Source: an uncultured Eubacterium sp. (lineage in GTDB: Bacteria; Bacillota; Clostridia; Lachnospirales; Lachnospiraceae). From it: a stretch of 16,640 bases of DNA. The position numbers were made by a program, and so were the translations under genes. The notes beneath the pieces were generated by a model that was not told the origin of the DNA, made no database searches, and saw nothing but the letters and a program-made list of their open reading frames with translations. Numbering within the stretch: the first letter of the stretch is position 1; every line of letters starts with the position of its first letter. The DNA lies in contig CAJUDA010000002.1 in NCBI GenBank assembly GCA_910584875.1, forward strand, positions 1 to 16,640. Direction: 5' to 3'. This document shows positions 5,847 through 16,300 of this stretch, piece by piece.

Positions 5847-7128
5847 GATAACCCTCACTTTTTTGGTTTTTCGCTTCTTCTTTCCTTTTCATCGCCATCT
5901 TCAGCATTGTGATCAGCATACACAAAATAATGACCACCAATCCAATAATTATTCCCAACAATACGTAATTGGATACAGACAGACCGGATTCTTTTTTCTG
6001 TACTCCTGCACTTTTATTTACCTTATCGATCATCGTCCCTGTATAACGCTGAAGTGTTTTTTCCGTGCGGTCATACTGGTAGATTCCATCCGCCCCGGTC
6101 GGTCCCTTGAGATACATCAGAAGATAATTATTATCCAGATCATTTTCCATCGTAAATGCGGGGACCCGGATCCCATTGATCTCAATGCCGGATAATATAT
6201 ATCCTGCCGGCGTCTCTTTCAGGGCTGCCGGATCCAGCACCTCAAACTCATACGAATTTTTCAGCAGGATCCTGTCCTTTTCCTTTTTTACCTGAAAGGA
6301 AATATCCGTATCTACACCGCTGTCCTGAATCTCCCTCTCCCTGGTCTCTCCTTCCGTCTCCCGTGTCACATGGATCCGATACGTTTTGACGCTGCCATTC
6401 TCAGCCGTTACGGCAAGCTGTACCTCATTTTCTCCCTCTTTCAGTTTTTCATTCCCTTTACACTGTACTCTTGCCTTTTCATCCTCTGTCTGGTAACTCA
6501 TATACAAAATATCTGATGAATAATCGACGACAGCATTGTATTCCTCCCTGTCGCCGTTGAATTCTGGTGTGAAATCCCGTGCATCCAGTTTTAGACTCTT
6601 CAGTCTGTTGTTTCCGGAAAGCACCGGCTCCGGTGTCACAGCAGGCGGTTTGGGAACCGGCGTCTGCCCTGAGGATGCTCCCTTCTTTTTTATCGTTACG
6701 ACCAGACGGTTGCTGGAGCTGGAAAATGATGTGCCATCTTCTCCGAGTACAGATGCTGTACCTTTGATATCAAATACAGCTCTTCCTTTTTTCTCTGCCA
6801 CAAATTGCAGGGAAAATGTCTTCTTTTCTGTCGTTTTTTCGTTGCCCGTGGAGGATACGGTGAGAAGACCTCCGCCACCCGTGACCTTACCACCTCCACT
6901 CAGGAACTGTACCAGCTCCCCATCATACTGGATCTGGAATTCGGTGTCAAGAAAGGCGTCCGTGGACGTCACCTGACAGACCACGGTAAATACATCTCCC
7001 TTTTGCACCTCCTGACTGACTGTCGTAAACTGGATCCTGGCGCTCCCGGCCTCTGCCCTGACGGGCAGCAGCAGGATCAGAAACATCATCCCTGCCGCAA
7101 GCAGTATCTGTCTTCTCACATATGCCAT
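5824..7128 (-). CDS. Membrane-anchored protein with cohesin-like and cadherin-like domains
   Basis: About 434 residues. A signal peptide (RRQILLAAGMMFLILLLPVRAEAG) leads into a cohesin-type beta sandwich (about 30-148; FTVVCQVTSTDAF, then EFQIQYDGELVQF, closing with NRLVVTIKKK). A Pro-rich linker (TPVPKPPAVTPEPV) joins a cadherin-like beta-sandwich domain (about 173-257; LKSLKLDARDFTPEF to TYRIHVTRE). An unassigned extracellular region follows, then one membrane helix (about 387-408; VLLGIIIGLVVIILCMLI) and a basic cytoplasmic tail. So the domains face outward and the protein is held by its C-terminal helix. Cohesins bind dockerins in cellulosomes, but no dockerin is visible in the window and isolated cohesin folds occur in other surface proteins. 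Start choice is uncertain: 7143 has no ribosome site; 7128 (GGGG nine bases before) and a GTG at 7119 are better. The gene sits 6 to 21 bases behind the glucosaminidase gene. Confidence 0.85.
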   Translation of the reverse strand: MAYVRRQILLAAGMMFLILLLPVRAEAGSARIQFTTVSQEVQKGDVFTVVCQVTSTDAFLDTEFQIQYDGELVQFLSGGGKVTGGGGLLTVSSTGNEKTTEKKTFSLQFVAEKKGRAVFDIKGTASVLGEDGTSFSSSSNRLVVTIKKKGASSGQTPVPKPPAVTPEPVLSGNNRLKSLKLDARDFTPEFNGDREEYNAVVDYSSDILYMSYQTEDEKARVQCKGNEKLKEGENEVQLAVTAENGSVKTYRIHVTRETEGETREREIQDSGVDTDISFQVKKEKDRILLKNSYEFEVLDPAALKETPAGYILSGIEINGIRVPAFTMENDLDNNYLLMYLKGPTGADGIYQYDRTEKTLQRYTGTMIDKVNKSAGVQKKESGLSVSNYVLLGIIIGLVVIILCMLITMLKMAMKRKEEAKNQKSEGYHEEKFYR

Positions 7129-7149
7129 ACCTTCTGTCCCCATTTCTAT

Positions 7150-9042
7150 TTATTTCGGTGCTGCACAGGCAGCTGCCGGCATATTGCTGTACACCGGTAT
7201 GGAAAAAATGATCGGTGTCTTGTTCATCGTATCCGCATAGGCTGTTTTTGTTTTGATCGCCTCTGAATAAGCCGCTTCCACATTCGTCATATACTGATGT
7301 TCATAACGCTGGTACGGCGTCACATTAAACTTCTGCAGATATCCCGTATTCTGCCCCTTGCTGATATAACTGGTCCCGATATACATACCACCCCCCACAA
7401 TGGAACGGTAACGGTCTGTCCACGGACGAAGGTACGATGTACCCGTAGACGCCCATTTCAATCCGTTTTCCATGGGATTTTCACTGCTATATGCACCAAT
7501 ATTGTAAAAATTATAGATCCCCGGATATTTCGTATTGGTTCCGGTCACTGCTCCGCTTGTCGTCGTCGCACTGGTCACGACTTCCTGCTTCACACGGGAG
7601 GCAAGATGGTATGGGCTGACGCCTGATTTTTTTGCCGCCTCGATAAAGGCATCTGTATAGGTGATCGTTTTGTTTTTCCCGGTATCCGGGTCCTTGTACG
7701 AAAATGACTTCCCGCCAAATGGTGTATTTGCCAGTATCGTATTGATTCCTGTCTTTGTCTGGTACTGGGACTGGTATTCGAGCGACTCAAACATAAAGAT
7801 ATTCCGTTCGTTCAAAAAGTTCCTGGGATCCATATAATAGCAAACCGCCGCCCGCGAAGCAGCCACCCAGGTACTGCCGTCGTAAACCTTCCATTTTCCT
7901 GTACTGGCATTATAATCTTCCGGCTCTGTCGATTTCCACGCCTTTGACTTTGCATTGGAGATCAGATTCACACCCTTACCCGGACGGAATTCATTATTGA
8001 TCACGGTATTCCAGTCAAGATTTGTCTTGTAGGCAACAAACTGCCAGTACGGATATTTCTGGTGAAGGGCGCGCAGGCTCTGCTTGTATGAATCCGGAAA
8101 TCCCTGCTGGTTCATGCTCTTTTCAAAATCTGTATTCGACAGCGCCACTACAGGGACTTTCTTTACCACCTTTTTCCTGTCAAGCCGGATATAGGACGCC
8201 TTAACATATCCGGTCTTTTTCTTCCCGCCATATGTGAAGGAAAGCTTATACCATTTCGTGTTTCCCTTCTTTACATCCTTTGAAATCGTCACCGCCGTTC
8301 CTTTGACAAGCTTAATATATTTTTTCCCCGACTTTTTATAAGCTGCTTTATTGTTCGCAGCGGAACGGATCTTAATCGATTTTTTCACATTATTGACCGC
8401 CGCCGTCGCTGCTGACTTCAAAGTCATTTTTACATACAGATTGCGGACATATCCCGTTCTTTTTTTCTTTTTGTAGGAAAAACTGACCTTAAACCATTTT
8501 TTTCCCTTCACCGTCTTTTCCCCGATGATTTTAACCGCTTTCTTTTTGGAGAGTGTAATCTTCTTTCTGGCTATTACCTTCCTGGCTCCCCCCGCTTTCG
8601 CATACACCTTTGTCTGTGCCAGCGTCTTCGCCGGTACACTGATCGCCTTATATGTCGTTTCATAGCGGTATGTAGTCACTGTTTGGGGAAGTGACGCCCC
8701 CGGCGTCGGCGTCGGATCTGCCGTTTTATCAATCGCTACATACGTTGCACTCACATAACCTGTGACAGATTTACCGTTCACCGTCACCGGGATCTTATAC
8801 CATTTATCTGAACTGCTGACAGTCACGGTCTCCTGGATCGTCACAACCGTTCCCTTTGGAAGAGACGTCAGTTTTTCATAACTGGTCCCTGCACCGCTCC
8901 GCACATTCAGGCTGTCTGCCGTCACGACTCCTGTTGTATCTGCCGCGTGGGAAATATCCCCGTCTCCCGCCGCAATGACGAACAATCCCATCAGACAGCC
9001 GGTCAGAAGCAGCATCCCTATCCAATATCTCTTTTTACTCAT
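7150..9042 (-). CDS. Secreted SH3-repeat beta-N-acetylglucosaminidase (wall hydrolase)
   Basis: A 630-residue exported peptidoglycan hydrolase. Residues 1-34 form a signal peptide ending SHAA; a lipobox-like LTGC at 13-16 is present, but the hydrophobic run continues past it, so ordinary secretion is more likely. Three bacterial SH3 domains follow: 36-104 (DSLNVRSGAGTSYEKL to GYVSATYV), about 140-205 and about 218-288; the last two and their linkers are very Lys-rich. The C-terminal half (about 310-620) is the glucosaminidase domain, recognised by YPYWQFVAYKTNLDW, the YYMDPRNFLNERNIFMFESLEY block, and SPYHLASRVKQEV, whose glutamate near 487 is the likely general acid. It should cleave GlcNAc bonds in glycan strands during growth or separation. 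The ATG is set by GGGAGG seven bases upstream and overlaps the methyltransferase stop as ATGA, so the two are co-translated. Confidence 0.93.
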   Translation of the reverse strand: MSKKRYWIGMLLLTGCLMGLFVIAAGDGDISHAADTTGVVTADSLNVRSGAGTSYEKLTSLPKGTVVTIQETVTVSSSDKWYKIPVTVNGKSVTGYVSATYVAIDKTADPTPTPGASLPQTVTTYRYETTYKAISVPAKTLAQTKVYAKAGGARKVIARKKITLSKKKAVKIIGEKTVKGKKWFKVSFSYKKKKRTGYVRNLYVKMTLKSAATAAVNNVKKSIKIRSAANNKAAYKKSGKKYIKLVKGTAVTISKDVKKGNTKWYKLSFTYGGKKKTGYVKASYIRLDRKKVVKKVPVVALSNTDFEKSMNQQGFPDSYKQSLRALHQKYPYWQFVAYKTNLDWNTVINNEFRPGKGVNLISNAKSKAWKSTEPEDYNASTGKWKVYDGSTWVAASRAAVCYYMDPRNFLNERNIFMFESLEYQSQYQTKTGINTILANTPFGGKSFSYKDPDTGKNKTITYTDAFIEAAKKSGVSPYHLASRVKQEVVTSATTTSGAVTGTNTKYPGIYNFYNIGAYSSENPMENGLKWASTGTSYLRPWTDRYRSIVGGGMYIGTSYISKGQNTGYLQKFNVTPYQRYEHQYMTNVEAAYSEAIKTKTAYADTMNKTPIIFSIPVYSNMPAAACAAPK

Positions 9043-9791
9043 GATTTATCCTCCCGTCTTTTCGCTATGATAAAAATCCGTTCACTATCTTCCCGGGGTT
9101 CTTCCCCCTCCCCGGTAAAGCAGTCCGTCGTACTCAGTCCTGCCTCCTCCAGCAGTTCCCTGATCCGTGGCAGCATATAGGCACGCTGGTAGTGGACCTC
9201 CTCGATCTTTTCATAAAGACTGCTCTCCTGCTGCCTGCAGAAGATCGTGAGCTTGTACTCATTGATATCCTCATCCTCATAAAAATAGTTTTCCCATATA
9301 TAACTGACATCCTCGTCCTGCTCTGCCAGAGTCCGGCTGCCAATAATATTACGATAACAGTATATCGTCTTTAAGTCAAATATAAAATACCCTCCCGGTT
9401 TCAAAAATTGATAAACCCGGTCAAAAACACGGCGCATCCCATCCTCTTCCAGAATATAATTTATGGAATCGCAGACACTGAGGATCACATCCACCGGTTC
9501 TGCCAGTGTAAGCTGCTCCATGTCCTGCTGGATGTACAAAATATCCAGACCGCTCTGCTCTTTCTTTCTCTGTGCCGCCGCCAGCATATCCGGAGAGAGA
9601 TCGACACCGATCATGTCGAAACCTGCCGCTGCCAGACGTTCTGTCATACTCCCTGTCCCGCAGCCCAGCTCACATATGGTCCCGCCCGTTATCCCCCGCT
9701 CTGCCAGACACGAACACAGCAGATCACACCAGGCATCATACGGGATCTCCTCCATCATATGGTCGTACACGCCGGCAAATCCTTCATACAT
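9039..9791 (-). CDS. Class I SAM-dependent methyltransferase
   Basis: A 250-residue cytoplasmic methyltransferase with the Rossmann fold signature: motif I ICELGCGTG at about 39-47, the ribose-binding acid in GVDLSPDML (about 62-70), and motif IV-like VILSVCDSINYI. FLKPGGYFIFDL is the typical later strand. The opening MYEGFAGVYDHMMEEIPYDAW is common in a group of small Clostridia and Bacilli methyltransferases with unknown substrate; nothing shows whether it acts on a small molecule, RNA or protein. I chose the ATG at 9791 because GGGAGG lies nine bases upstream; the ATG at 9800 would have no spacing. It begins about 22 bases after addA and overlaps the next gene by four bases, so it belongs to the addBA transcript. 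Confidence 0.92.
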   Translation of the reverse strand: MYEGFAGVYDHMMEEIPYDAWCDLLCSCLAERGITGGTICELGCGTGSMTERLAAAGFDMIGVDLSPDMLAAAQRKKEQSGLDILYIQQDMEQLTLAEPVDVILSVCDSINYILEEDGMRRVFDRVYQFLKPGGYFIFDLKTIYCYRNIIGSRTLAEQDEDVSYIWENYFYEDEDINEYKLTIFCRQQESSLYEKIEEVHYQRAYMLPRIRELLEEAGLSTTDCFTGEGEEPREDSERIFIIAKRREDKS

Positions 9792-9813
9792 ATCCCTCAT
9801 CCTCCCATCATGC

Positions 9814-12800
9814 TCAGCTCAACGGACACGGGATCTCTTTCCCCAGTGAAAAAGAATACAGGATGCATTCCCTCACCGGCTGTCCTGTCATATCTTCCAG
9901 CGCCCTGCCGTATAATCTCATCTGTTCCTGATAACGGCTGACAAGCTTCGACTCTTCTCCCGGTCTCAGGGAATCCGTCTTATAATCCATCAGTACGATG
10001 CCGTCCTCCGTCTCAAAATAGGCGTCAATGATCCCCTGCACCAGAATGATATCCTCCTCTGTCCTGTCCGGAAAAATTTCCCTTGCCGGTTTCCCCATGA
10101 CAAAGGGCTGCTCCCGGTGAAGTCTGCCGCCGCTGTACGCATCCTTCATGGCACACCCCAGTCTGGAAGAAAAGAATCCATGCAGTCTCCGGTAATCCAG
10201 TACCGGCAGCTCTTCTTCCCTGAGTCTGCCACTCTTTACCAGATCCTGTACCGCCTGCCGGATCTCCTGCCCGGATCCGGTGCTGGCAAAATCGATCGTC
10301 GCCATAACCTGGTGCCAGATCGTCCCATAGGCAGCCCCCTGCCTTGCCGGATCTGCTTCCTGTTCTGTCTTCATAAAGGCGGGAACAGGCATCTGGCGAT
10401 CCTCCTCCCCATGGCTGAGGATCGTGAAGTCCTGCATGTCCTGCTCTTCCATGGACTTTACTTTCAGATCCGAGACCGACACCTTGACCGGCAGCGGTTC
10501 CGGTTCTTCCCGCACCCCGGTATCCAGCTCCTGCAGATATTCATGTAGTTCCCTATGATACACAACAGATGTGTCAAAATTGTAAAGTGCCGTGTATTCC
10601 AGATTTTCCCGGACCATGCCCATCGCCGTCTCTGCCAGGAGATCTTCCGGCTCCACCTGATACAGCGAAAACCACTGCGGCTCCTGCAGTGCCGCGGGCA
10701 GTATCATATCCAGAAAACTCCCAATCCGGCTCCTTCCCAGATAATTGGCAGAAATACTGCGGACTTCCCTGGCACAGCCGATCAGGATCAGTTTTTCCTC
10801 CGCCCGGGTCATCGCCACATACAAAACCCTCATCTCTTCCCCGAGATCCGCCATATCATTCTGGCGGTTCAGTGCCTGGCGGTAAAAGTTGTCCTTCACT
10901 GTCCGGGTCTCATTATCCACGATCTTTGATGCGATACCCAGATCCGGATGGATCGTGAGAAAATGATTTTTTCTCCCTCCCCGTTTCCTTCCCAGTCCCG
11001 GCAGGATACAGACCGGAAATTCCAGTCCCTTACTCTTGTGCATGGTCATGATACGCACAACATTTTCTTCCTCGCCCGCCAGGTTTACTTCCCCCATCTC
11101 CTCCTGCTGCTCCCGGATCCGGTCGATATACTGAACAAAAGCATGCAGCCCATGATAGACAGAAGCATCAAATTCTCTCGCCTGTTCCATCAGATAGTCC
11201 ATATTCGCCGATCTCTGTACCCCGTCGTGCATCATCTGTACGATATCATAGATCCCGGTCTCATCATAAATATCCCGGATCAGCTCCGTCACAGGTGCAT
11301 ATGTCGTTTTTCGCCGCAAACGGTTCAGGACCGAGAGAAAATGCTGTACTTTGTCATATAGTCCGTCTCCTCCTGAGGACGAAAACTGCTCCGGCTGACA
11401 GGACAGGAGAGAGCTGTACAGATCCCTGTCACAGCTTCCGGCACGGAGCAGCGCCAGCTCTTCTTCCGTAAAATCAAACATGGGGCCGCACAATACCCCG
11501 GCAAGGGCAAGATCCAGCCTGGGATTGTCGATAACCTGCAGCATCTGTGTCATCAGCTGTATCTCTCTTGTATCGTAGAAGCCCTGGCTGTGTTCCATCA
11601 CTGCCGGAATCCCCGCCTCCGCCAGCACGTCAAAATAGGTCTGTCCCACAGAGCGGATGCTCCTCGTAAGGATCACAATATCCTTGTACATGACCCGGCG
11701 CATCTCCTCCCCATCCTGTATATAAAGGGGTTCCTCCCCTTCAGTCATCGCATGGATCCGTGACGCAGCAAGCCTTGCCTCCAGCTCCGCATCTCCCGGA
11801 TCCAGAATGATGTAGGTGTCGATTTTATCTGCGACCGGCTTGTCTGTCGGCACAAATTTCCTGCCCGGCCGCAATCCCGCCTCTCTGTCATATTCCACTC
11901 CGCCGATATCCCCGTGCATCATCCTCTCAAAGACACGGTTGCTCCCCTCCAGCACCACATCCCGGCTGCGGAAGTTCTCATGCAGGTCGATCCGGCGGCA
12001 GTCCGCCCCCGGCACATTCTGATAGGTCTGCAGTTTCCCCGCAAATAGCTCCGGGCAGGCATTGCGGAACCGGTAGATGCTCTGTTTGACATCACCCACC
12101 ATAAAAAGATTTGGTTTCCGCCCCGGCAGTCCATCCCGGGAAACACTGGACAAAAGAGTATCCTGGACACGGTTGCTGTCCTGATACTCATCGATCATGA
12201 TCTCTTCAAAAAACTCTGACAATTCGAGGGCTGCTTCTGAGCGCACATACTCCCCTGTCTCATCATCCCGCACGAGCAGGATTGAGAGGGCAAGCTGCTC
12301 CAGGTCATTAAAATCCACGACGTTCCTGTCCCTTTTCGCCTCTGTATAACGTTCCGCAAATTCCCTTGTCAGCCGGATCAGGGTACGGATCCTCTGCCCC
12401 ATGACGGACAGATCCTCCAGATGCTCCTTCCTTCCCTGGTAAAAATACATATCCCGCATATCGGTCAGCGTAGTTTTACAGAGGGTGCGGCGCTCTTTCA
12501 CCTCTTCCCGTTTCTCCTGGTCAATACCGTCCCCCTTTTTTCTGGACATGGTGCTGACGCTGAAATCCTGCAGGATCCGCCGGAACTGCTCATAAGAATC
12601 CGCGCCCTGCAGATCGTCACATATCGTAACAAGTTCCTTTATGTTGTCCTCATATACATAGGGGCCATCCGGCTCGGCACAGATGCACAGCAGCTGATGC
12701 AGCTCCTCCTTCATCCCTGACAGGATCTGCCTGCAGTCTGCCATCACAGACTGTGTTACCGCCGACCTCTCCCATTCCTCCTCATCTGCCACATCATAAA

Positions 12801-13395
12801 AGGACTCCATCCGGTCCAGCCATTCCATGGGAAACGGTTCACTCATCGCCTTGTCATAGATGGAATACAGCATCTCCTCCATCTTTTCATCAGAACGGTT
12901 GAACATCGTCATTTCTGCCAGTGACTCAAAGGCCTCGTCACCTTCCTCATATTTTTCCTCCAAAAGCTCTGACAGCACCTCCCGGCGGATCAGGGCAAGC
13001 TCGCTTTCTGTTCCCTGCCGGTAGGAAGGATCGATGCCGATACGGTGAAAATAATTCTGTATTACATAGCCACAAAAACTATGTACCGTGGATATATGGG
13101 CAGATCCCATTAACTGGATCTGCCGCTGCAGATATCCGTCATCCGGCTTATTTTCCAACGCCTGTTCAAGCCGGCCCCGCAGCCGGTCCTTCATCTGTGC
13201 CGCTGCCGCCTGGGTAAAGGTCACGATAACAAAGCGGTCCACATCCACCGGGGACTGCCTGTCTGTGATCCTCTCAAAAATACGTTCGATCAGGACCGCC
13301 GTCTTGCCAGAACCTGCCGCTGCCGACACAAGAATATTGGAATCCCTCGCCTCTATGATCTCCCTCTGGTCATGCGTCCACTCAATCCTGCCCAT
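9814..13395 (-). CDS. addA: ATP-dependent helicase/nuclease subunit A (AddA)
   Basis: A 1193-residue UvrD/RecB-like helicase with a C-terminal nuclease, the motor subunit of AddAB. With AddB it resects double-strand breaks and, after meeting Chi, leaves a 3' strand for RecA. Visible motifs: Walker A SAAAGSGKTAV (about 24-34), DEYQDSN (motif II, near 400), FMVGDVKQSIYRFR (motif III, near 433), MTMHKSKGLEFP (motif V, near 782), YVAMTRAEEKL (motif VI, near 862), and the nuclease motifs GIIDAYF and LMDYKTD (about 1120-1140). Length fits the family. I chose the ATG at 13395, not the upstream GTG/ATG-type codons around 13422, because GGAGG lies just before it and MGRIEWTHDQREII is the family start. 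It overlaps the end of addB by 14 bases, the coupled arrangement that is usual for this pair. Confidence 0.97.
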   Translation of the reverse strand: MGRIEWTHDQREIIEARDSNILVSAAAGSGKTAVLIERIFERITDRQSPVDVDRFVIVTFTQAAAAQMKDRLRGRLEQALENKPDDGYLQRQIQLMGSAHISTVHSFCGYVIQNYFHRIGIDPSYRQGTESELALIRREVLSELLEEKYEEGDEAFESLAEMTMFNRSDEKMEEMLYSIYDKAMSEPFPMEWLDRMESFYDVADEEEWERSAVTQSVMADCRQILSGMKEELHQLLCICAEPDGPYVYEDNIKELVTICDDLQGADSYEQFRRILQDFSVSTMSRKKGDGIDQEKREEVKERRTLCKTTLTDMRDMYFYQGRKEHLEDLSVMGQRIRTLIRLTREFAERYTEAKRDRNVVDFNDLEQLALSILLVRDDETGEYVRSEAALELSEFFEEIMIDEYQDSNRVQDTLLSSVSRDGLPGRKPNLFMVGDVKQSIYRFRNACPELFAGKLQTYQNVPGADCRRIDLHENFRSRDVVLEGSNRVFERMMHGDIGGVEYDREAGLRPGRKFVPTDKPVADKIDTYIILDPGDAELEARLAASRIHAMTEGEEPLYIQDGEEMRRVMYKDIVILTRSIRSVGQTYFDVLAEAGIPAVMEHSQGFYDTREIQLMTQMLQVIDNPRLDLALAGVLCGPMFDFTEEELALLRAGSCDRDLYSSLLSCQPEQFSSSGGDGLYDKVQHFLSVLNRLRRKTTYAPVTELIRDIYDETGIYDIVQMMHDGVQRSANMDYLMEQAREFDASVYHGLHAFVQYIDRIREQQEEMGEVNLAGEEENVVRIMTMHKSKGLEFPVCILPGLGRKRGGRKNHFLTIHPDLGIASKIVDNETRTVKDNFYRQALNRQNDMADLGEEMRVLYVAMTRAEEKLILIGCAREVRSISANYLGRSRIGSFLDMILPAALQEPQWFSLYQVEPEDLLAETAMGMVRENLEYTALYNFDTSVVYHRELHEYLQELDTGVREEPEPLPVKVSVSDLKVKSMEEQDMQDFTILSHGEEDRQMPVPAFMKTEQEADPARQGAAYGTIWHQVMATIDFASTGSGQEIRQAVQDLVKSGRLREEELPVLDYRRLHGFFSSRLGCAMKDAYSGGRLHREQPFVMGKPAREIFPDRTEEDIILVQGIIDAYFETEDGIVLMDYKTDSLRPGEESKLVSRYQEQMRLYGRALEDMTGQPVRECILYSFSLGKEIPCPLS

Positions 13396-16300
13396 ACAGC
13401 ACCTCCCAAATCTCCTCCTCATTCATCTCCGGGTACTCTCTGACATGAGATGCCAGCGACTTGTCCTCCAGACCACATACCCCCCGGAGACCACAGTAAT
13501 CACAACCGCATTCGCGCCCCATCTGATAGGGGGTGGCAGCGATCTCGCCCTGATAGATACGGTTGCCAAACTCTTCCAGCTTCATCCTTGTATGCTCCAT
13601 CAGTTTTTCAAATTTCTCTGTCGAGAGAATACTGGAATACTGGGTAAAGGTTCCCTTGGATTTTGTGACTGACACAGGTACCACCATTGAACTGCTCCCC
13701 GGCACTATACTGCCATCCCTGGCAATGTGCCGGTCAATCTTCTCCAGTATATCCGGCGCCTCATTGACATAACCAGTACACCGCAGGTCTTTCAGCACCC
13801 GCTCCCGTCTCTCCTCTTCGGACTCTGGCAGCCATCCGAGCTCCGGCTGTTTCATCTGATAATACAGCATCGCTGCCGGCACGGCATGGCTGCCGGGATG
13901 CTGCTTTTCTTCCAGCTCCATCGCCGCCGCCATATACACCGCCAGCTGCAGCTGCAGTCCATGGTATACTTTGTCCAGTGACAGATCATTTCTGCCGCTC
14001 TTGTAATCAATGATCTTGATCAGTCGCTCTTCTCCTGACTGGCAGGTATCTACCCGGTCGATCTGTCCCCCCAGTATCATCTGCCTGTCGCCCTCCAGGG
14101 GGATCTGCAGCGTCTGCAGGTCATCCTCTGCCGTAAATCTCTTTTCAGATGACGACTGCACAAAGCTTCCTTCCTGCATCTGACGCCATATACCCCAGAC
14201 TGCACTCCTCATCACATTTTTCATCCGGCGTATCATAAACTCCACCCGCTTCGACTGGTGGAACATTTCCCCCTTGTACTCTTCGACAACATAGTCCACA
14301 CAGGCGGCCGCCAGCTGTCCGGCCTCCTCCTCTGTCAGATCCTGCCAGCTCTTCTCCTCCTCTTCCAGCAGATGGGAAAAATGTTCCATGGCTGCATGAA
14401 AAATGTTGCCATAATCAAAGGCGGCCACTGTATACTGCTCCCTTTCCCGCAGCCCAAGGCCAAAGATCAGATAATGGGCATAAGGACAGCGGGCGAACTG
14501 TTCCAGTCTCGTTACACTTCCATAGATCCGTTCTCCGTATAAGAGCTCTGCCGCCTTCTGTGACAGCCTTGTCCGGCTCATTTCCCCGGTACGTCCTGCC
14601 AGAAGCCGGGGCAGAAGCTCCGGTTCCCTTCTGCGGTAATATGCTGCCAGCTCCCACCAGCTCTCATCCTGCCGGAAACTGCCGTCAGCAAGATGGCGGA
14701 TCAGATATCCCCTGCCCCGGTCCGTGCCGAGAATCTTAATAAAAGAGGACTCTGCCTCGTCTTCCCGGATCACGATGCCGGGAAACATCTGGTGGATCTT
14801 ATGTACCAGATAGGACGGACGTTTACTGCTCCCGTCATTCCCCATCCTTGGATATGTCAGGTACAAAAGCTGTGACGGCTTTGTCAGCGTCAGATAGAGA
14901 TAAAACTGTTCTCTCGCCGCTTCCTTTTCCGGCGTCGGCGCCAGCTCGATACCCCTCTCTGCGATCCGGCGCCTCTCCCGCTCGGATAAGATCCCGCTGT
15001 TTCCTCTGTTTTTGGGAATACGGTCATCACTGATACCGATAAAGAACAGCACTTTGATATCCTTTAAACGGCTCCGCTCCACATCCCCCACCATAACCTG
15101 GTCCGGCACCGGGGGTACGAATCCGATCAGTCCCTCCGAGACGCCGGCCGCCAGAAGTTCCTCATAATCCCGGAAGCTGACGGTCTCCGTACCGAGCAGC
15201 TCCACCATTTCATCAAACAGGTCCATCATCAGGCGGTAGATGCTCTGATACTCTCTTGCCAGCAGGATATTTCCCTCTTCCTCAAAAGAAATACTTTGCT
15301 GCTGTATTTTTTCATAGATCTCATTTTTTATAAGAAGGCGGTATAAAATCTCAGTAAAGGTCTTCACCGTCTTTTTCCCGCCCCGCAGTTCACGGAATGC
15401 ATCCTCTATGGACTCCAGCAGACGGACACGGTATTCATTGACCAGAACAAGATCCACCCGGTCCACGGCATATTTCCATTCCTGCTGCCAGGAGCGGATC
15501 CCCCGGCGCCCACGTGCGATCACATAATTTTCAAGAAGGTCCGTCTCCTCCATCGTCAGGGGAGAGAGGCCGCAGCGCAAAAAACGGAATGTGCTCTCAT
15601 AATCCATACCTTTGCGGTACATCTCCATAAAGGCAATGAGATACTCGGTCATGGCATTGGCGCCAATACTTTTTTTGTAATCAATAAAATAGCGGATCCC
15701 CATACGGTCAAATTCCCGGGCGAGGGGCTGCTCATAGGCGGCAAGATCCCCTGTCACCACGGCGATGTCATCATAACAATATCCCTTCTCCCTCACCAGC
15801 CATCCGATCTGCCTCGCCACATATGCTGCCTCATCGAGCTCCCGGCGGCAGACACAGATCCCAATGTCCGGTACCTCCCTGCCCCATACCTTCTTTTTAT
15901 ACGAAAATATATTTTCTTCCAGAAAACTCAGGGAAGCGCTGCCTGCCACCCGGTAGGGCACTTTCTCCCTGCCTTTCCCTGTGATGACAGGCTCTTCAAT
16001 CGCAACCGGCACCTCTGCCGCCAGCCGGGACAGCCGGGTAACCGTATCCTCACTCATATGAAAGACCATCGGTCTCCCGCCGGTCCGGTCTGTCGTGACC
16101 GTCACGATCATCCGGCGGCAGCAGGACAGAAGCTCCTTCAGCAGCCTGTACTGGACCGGTGTAAATCCGGTAAACCCATCCAGACAGATCACGCTGTCCT
16201 GCAGCATCGGGATCGACGCCGCCACACCGGCAAGCTGGGACACCAGCTCCTCTGCCATCATGTAGGTATCCCCCAGCTTTTCTTTCATGGCATGGTAGAT

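Noticed and set aside
7150..9042. Lipoprotein assignment for the glucosaminidase from LTGC at residues 13-16
   Set aside because: The hydrophobic segment continues past the cysteine and a normal signal cleavage site follows at about residue 34, so standard secretion is more likely.
9408..9941. Plus-strand 177-codon frame opposite the methyltransferase and addA end
   Set aside because: Antisense to clear family motifs (ELGCGTG) and has no family signature of its own.
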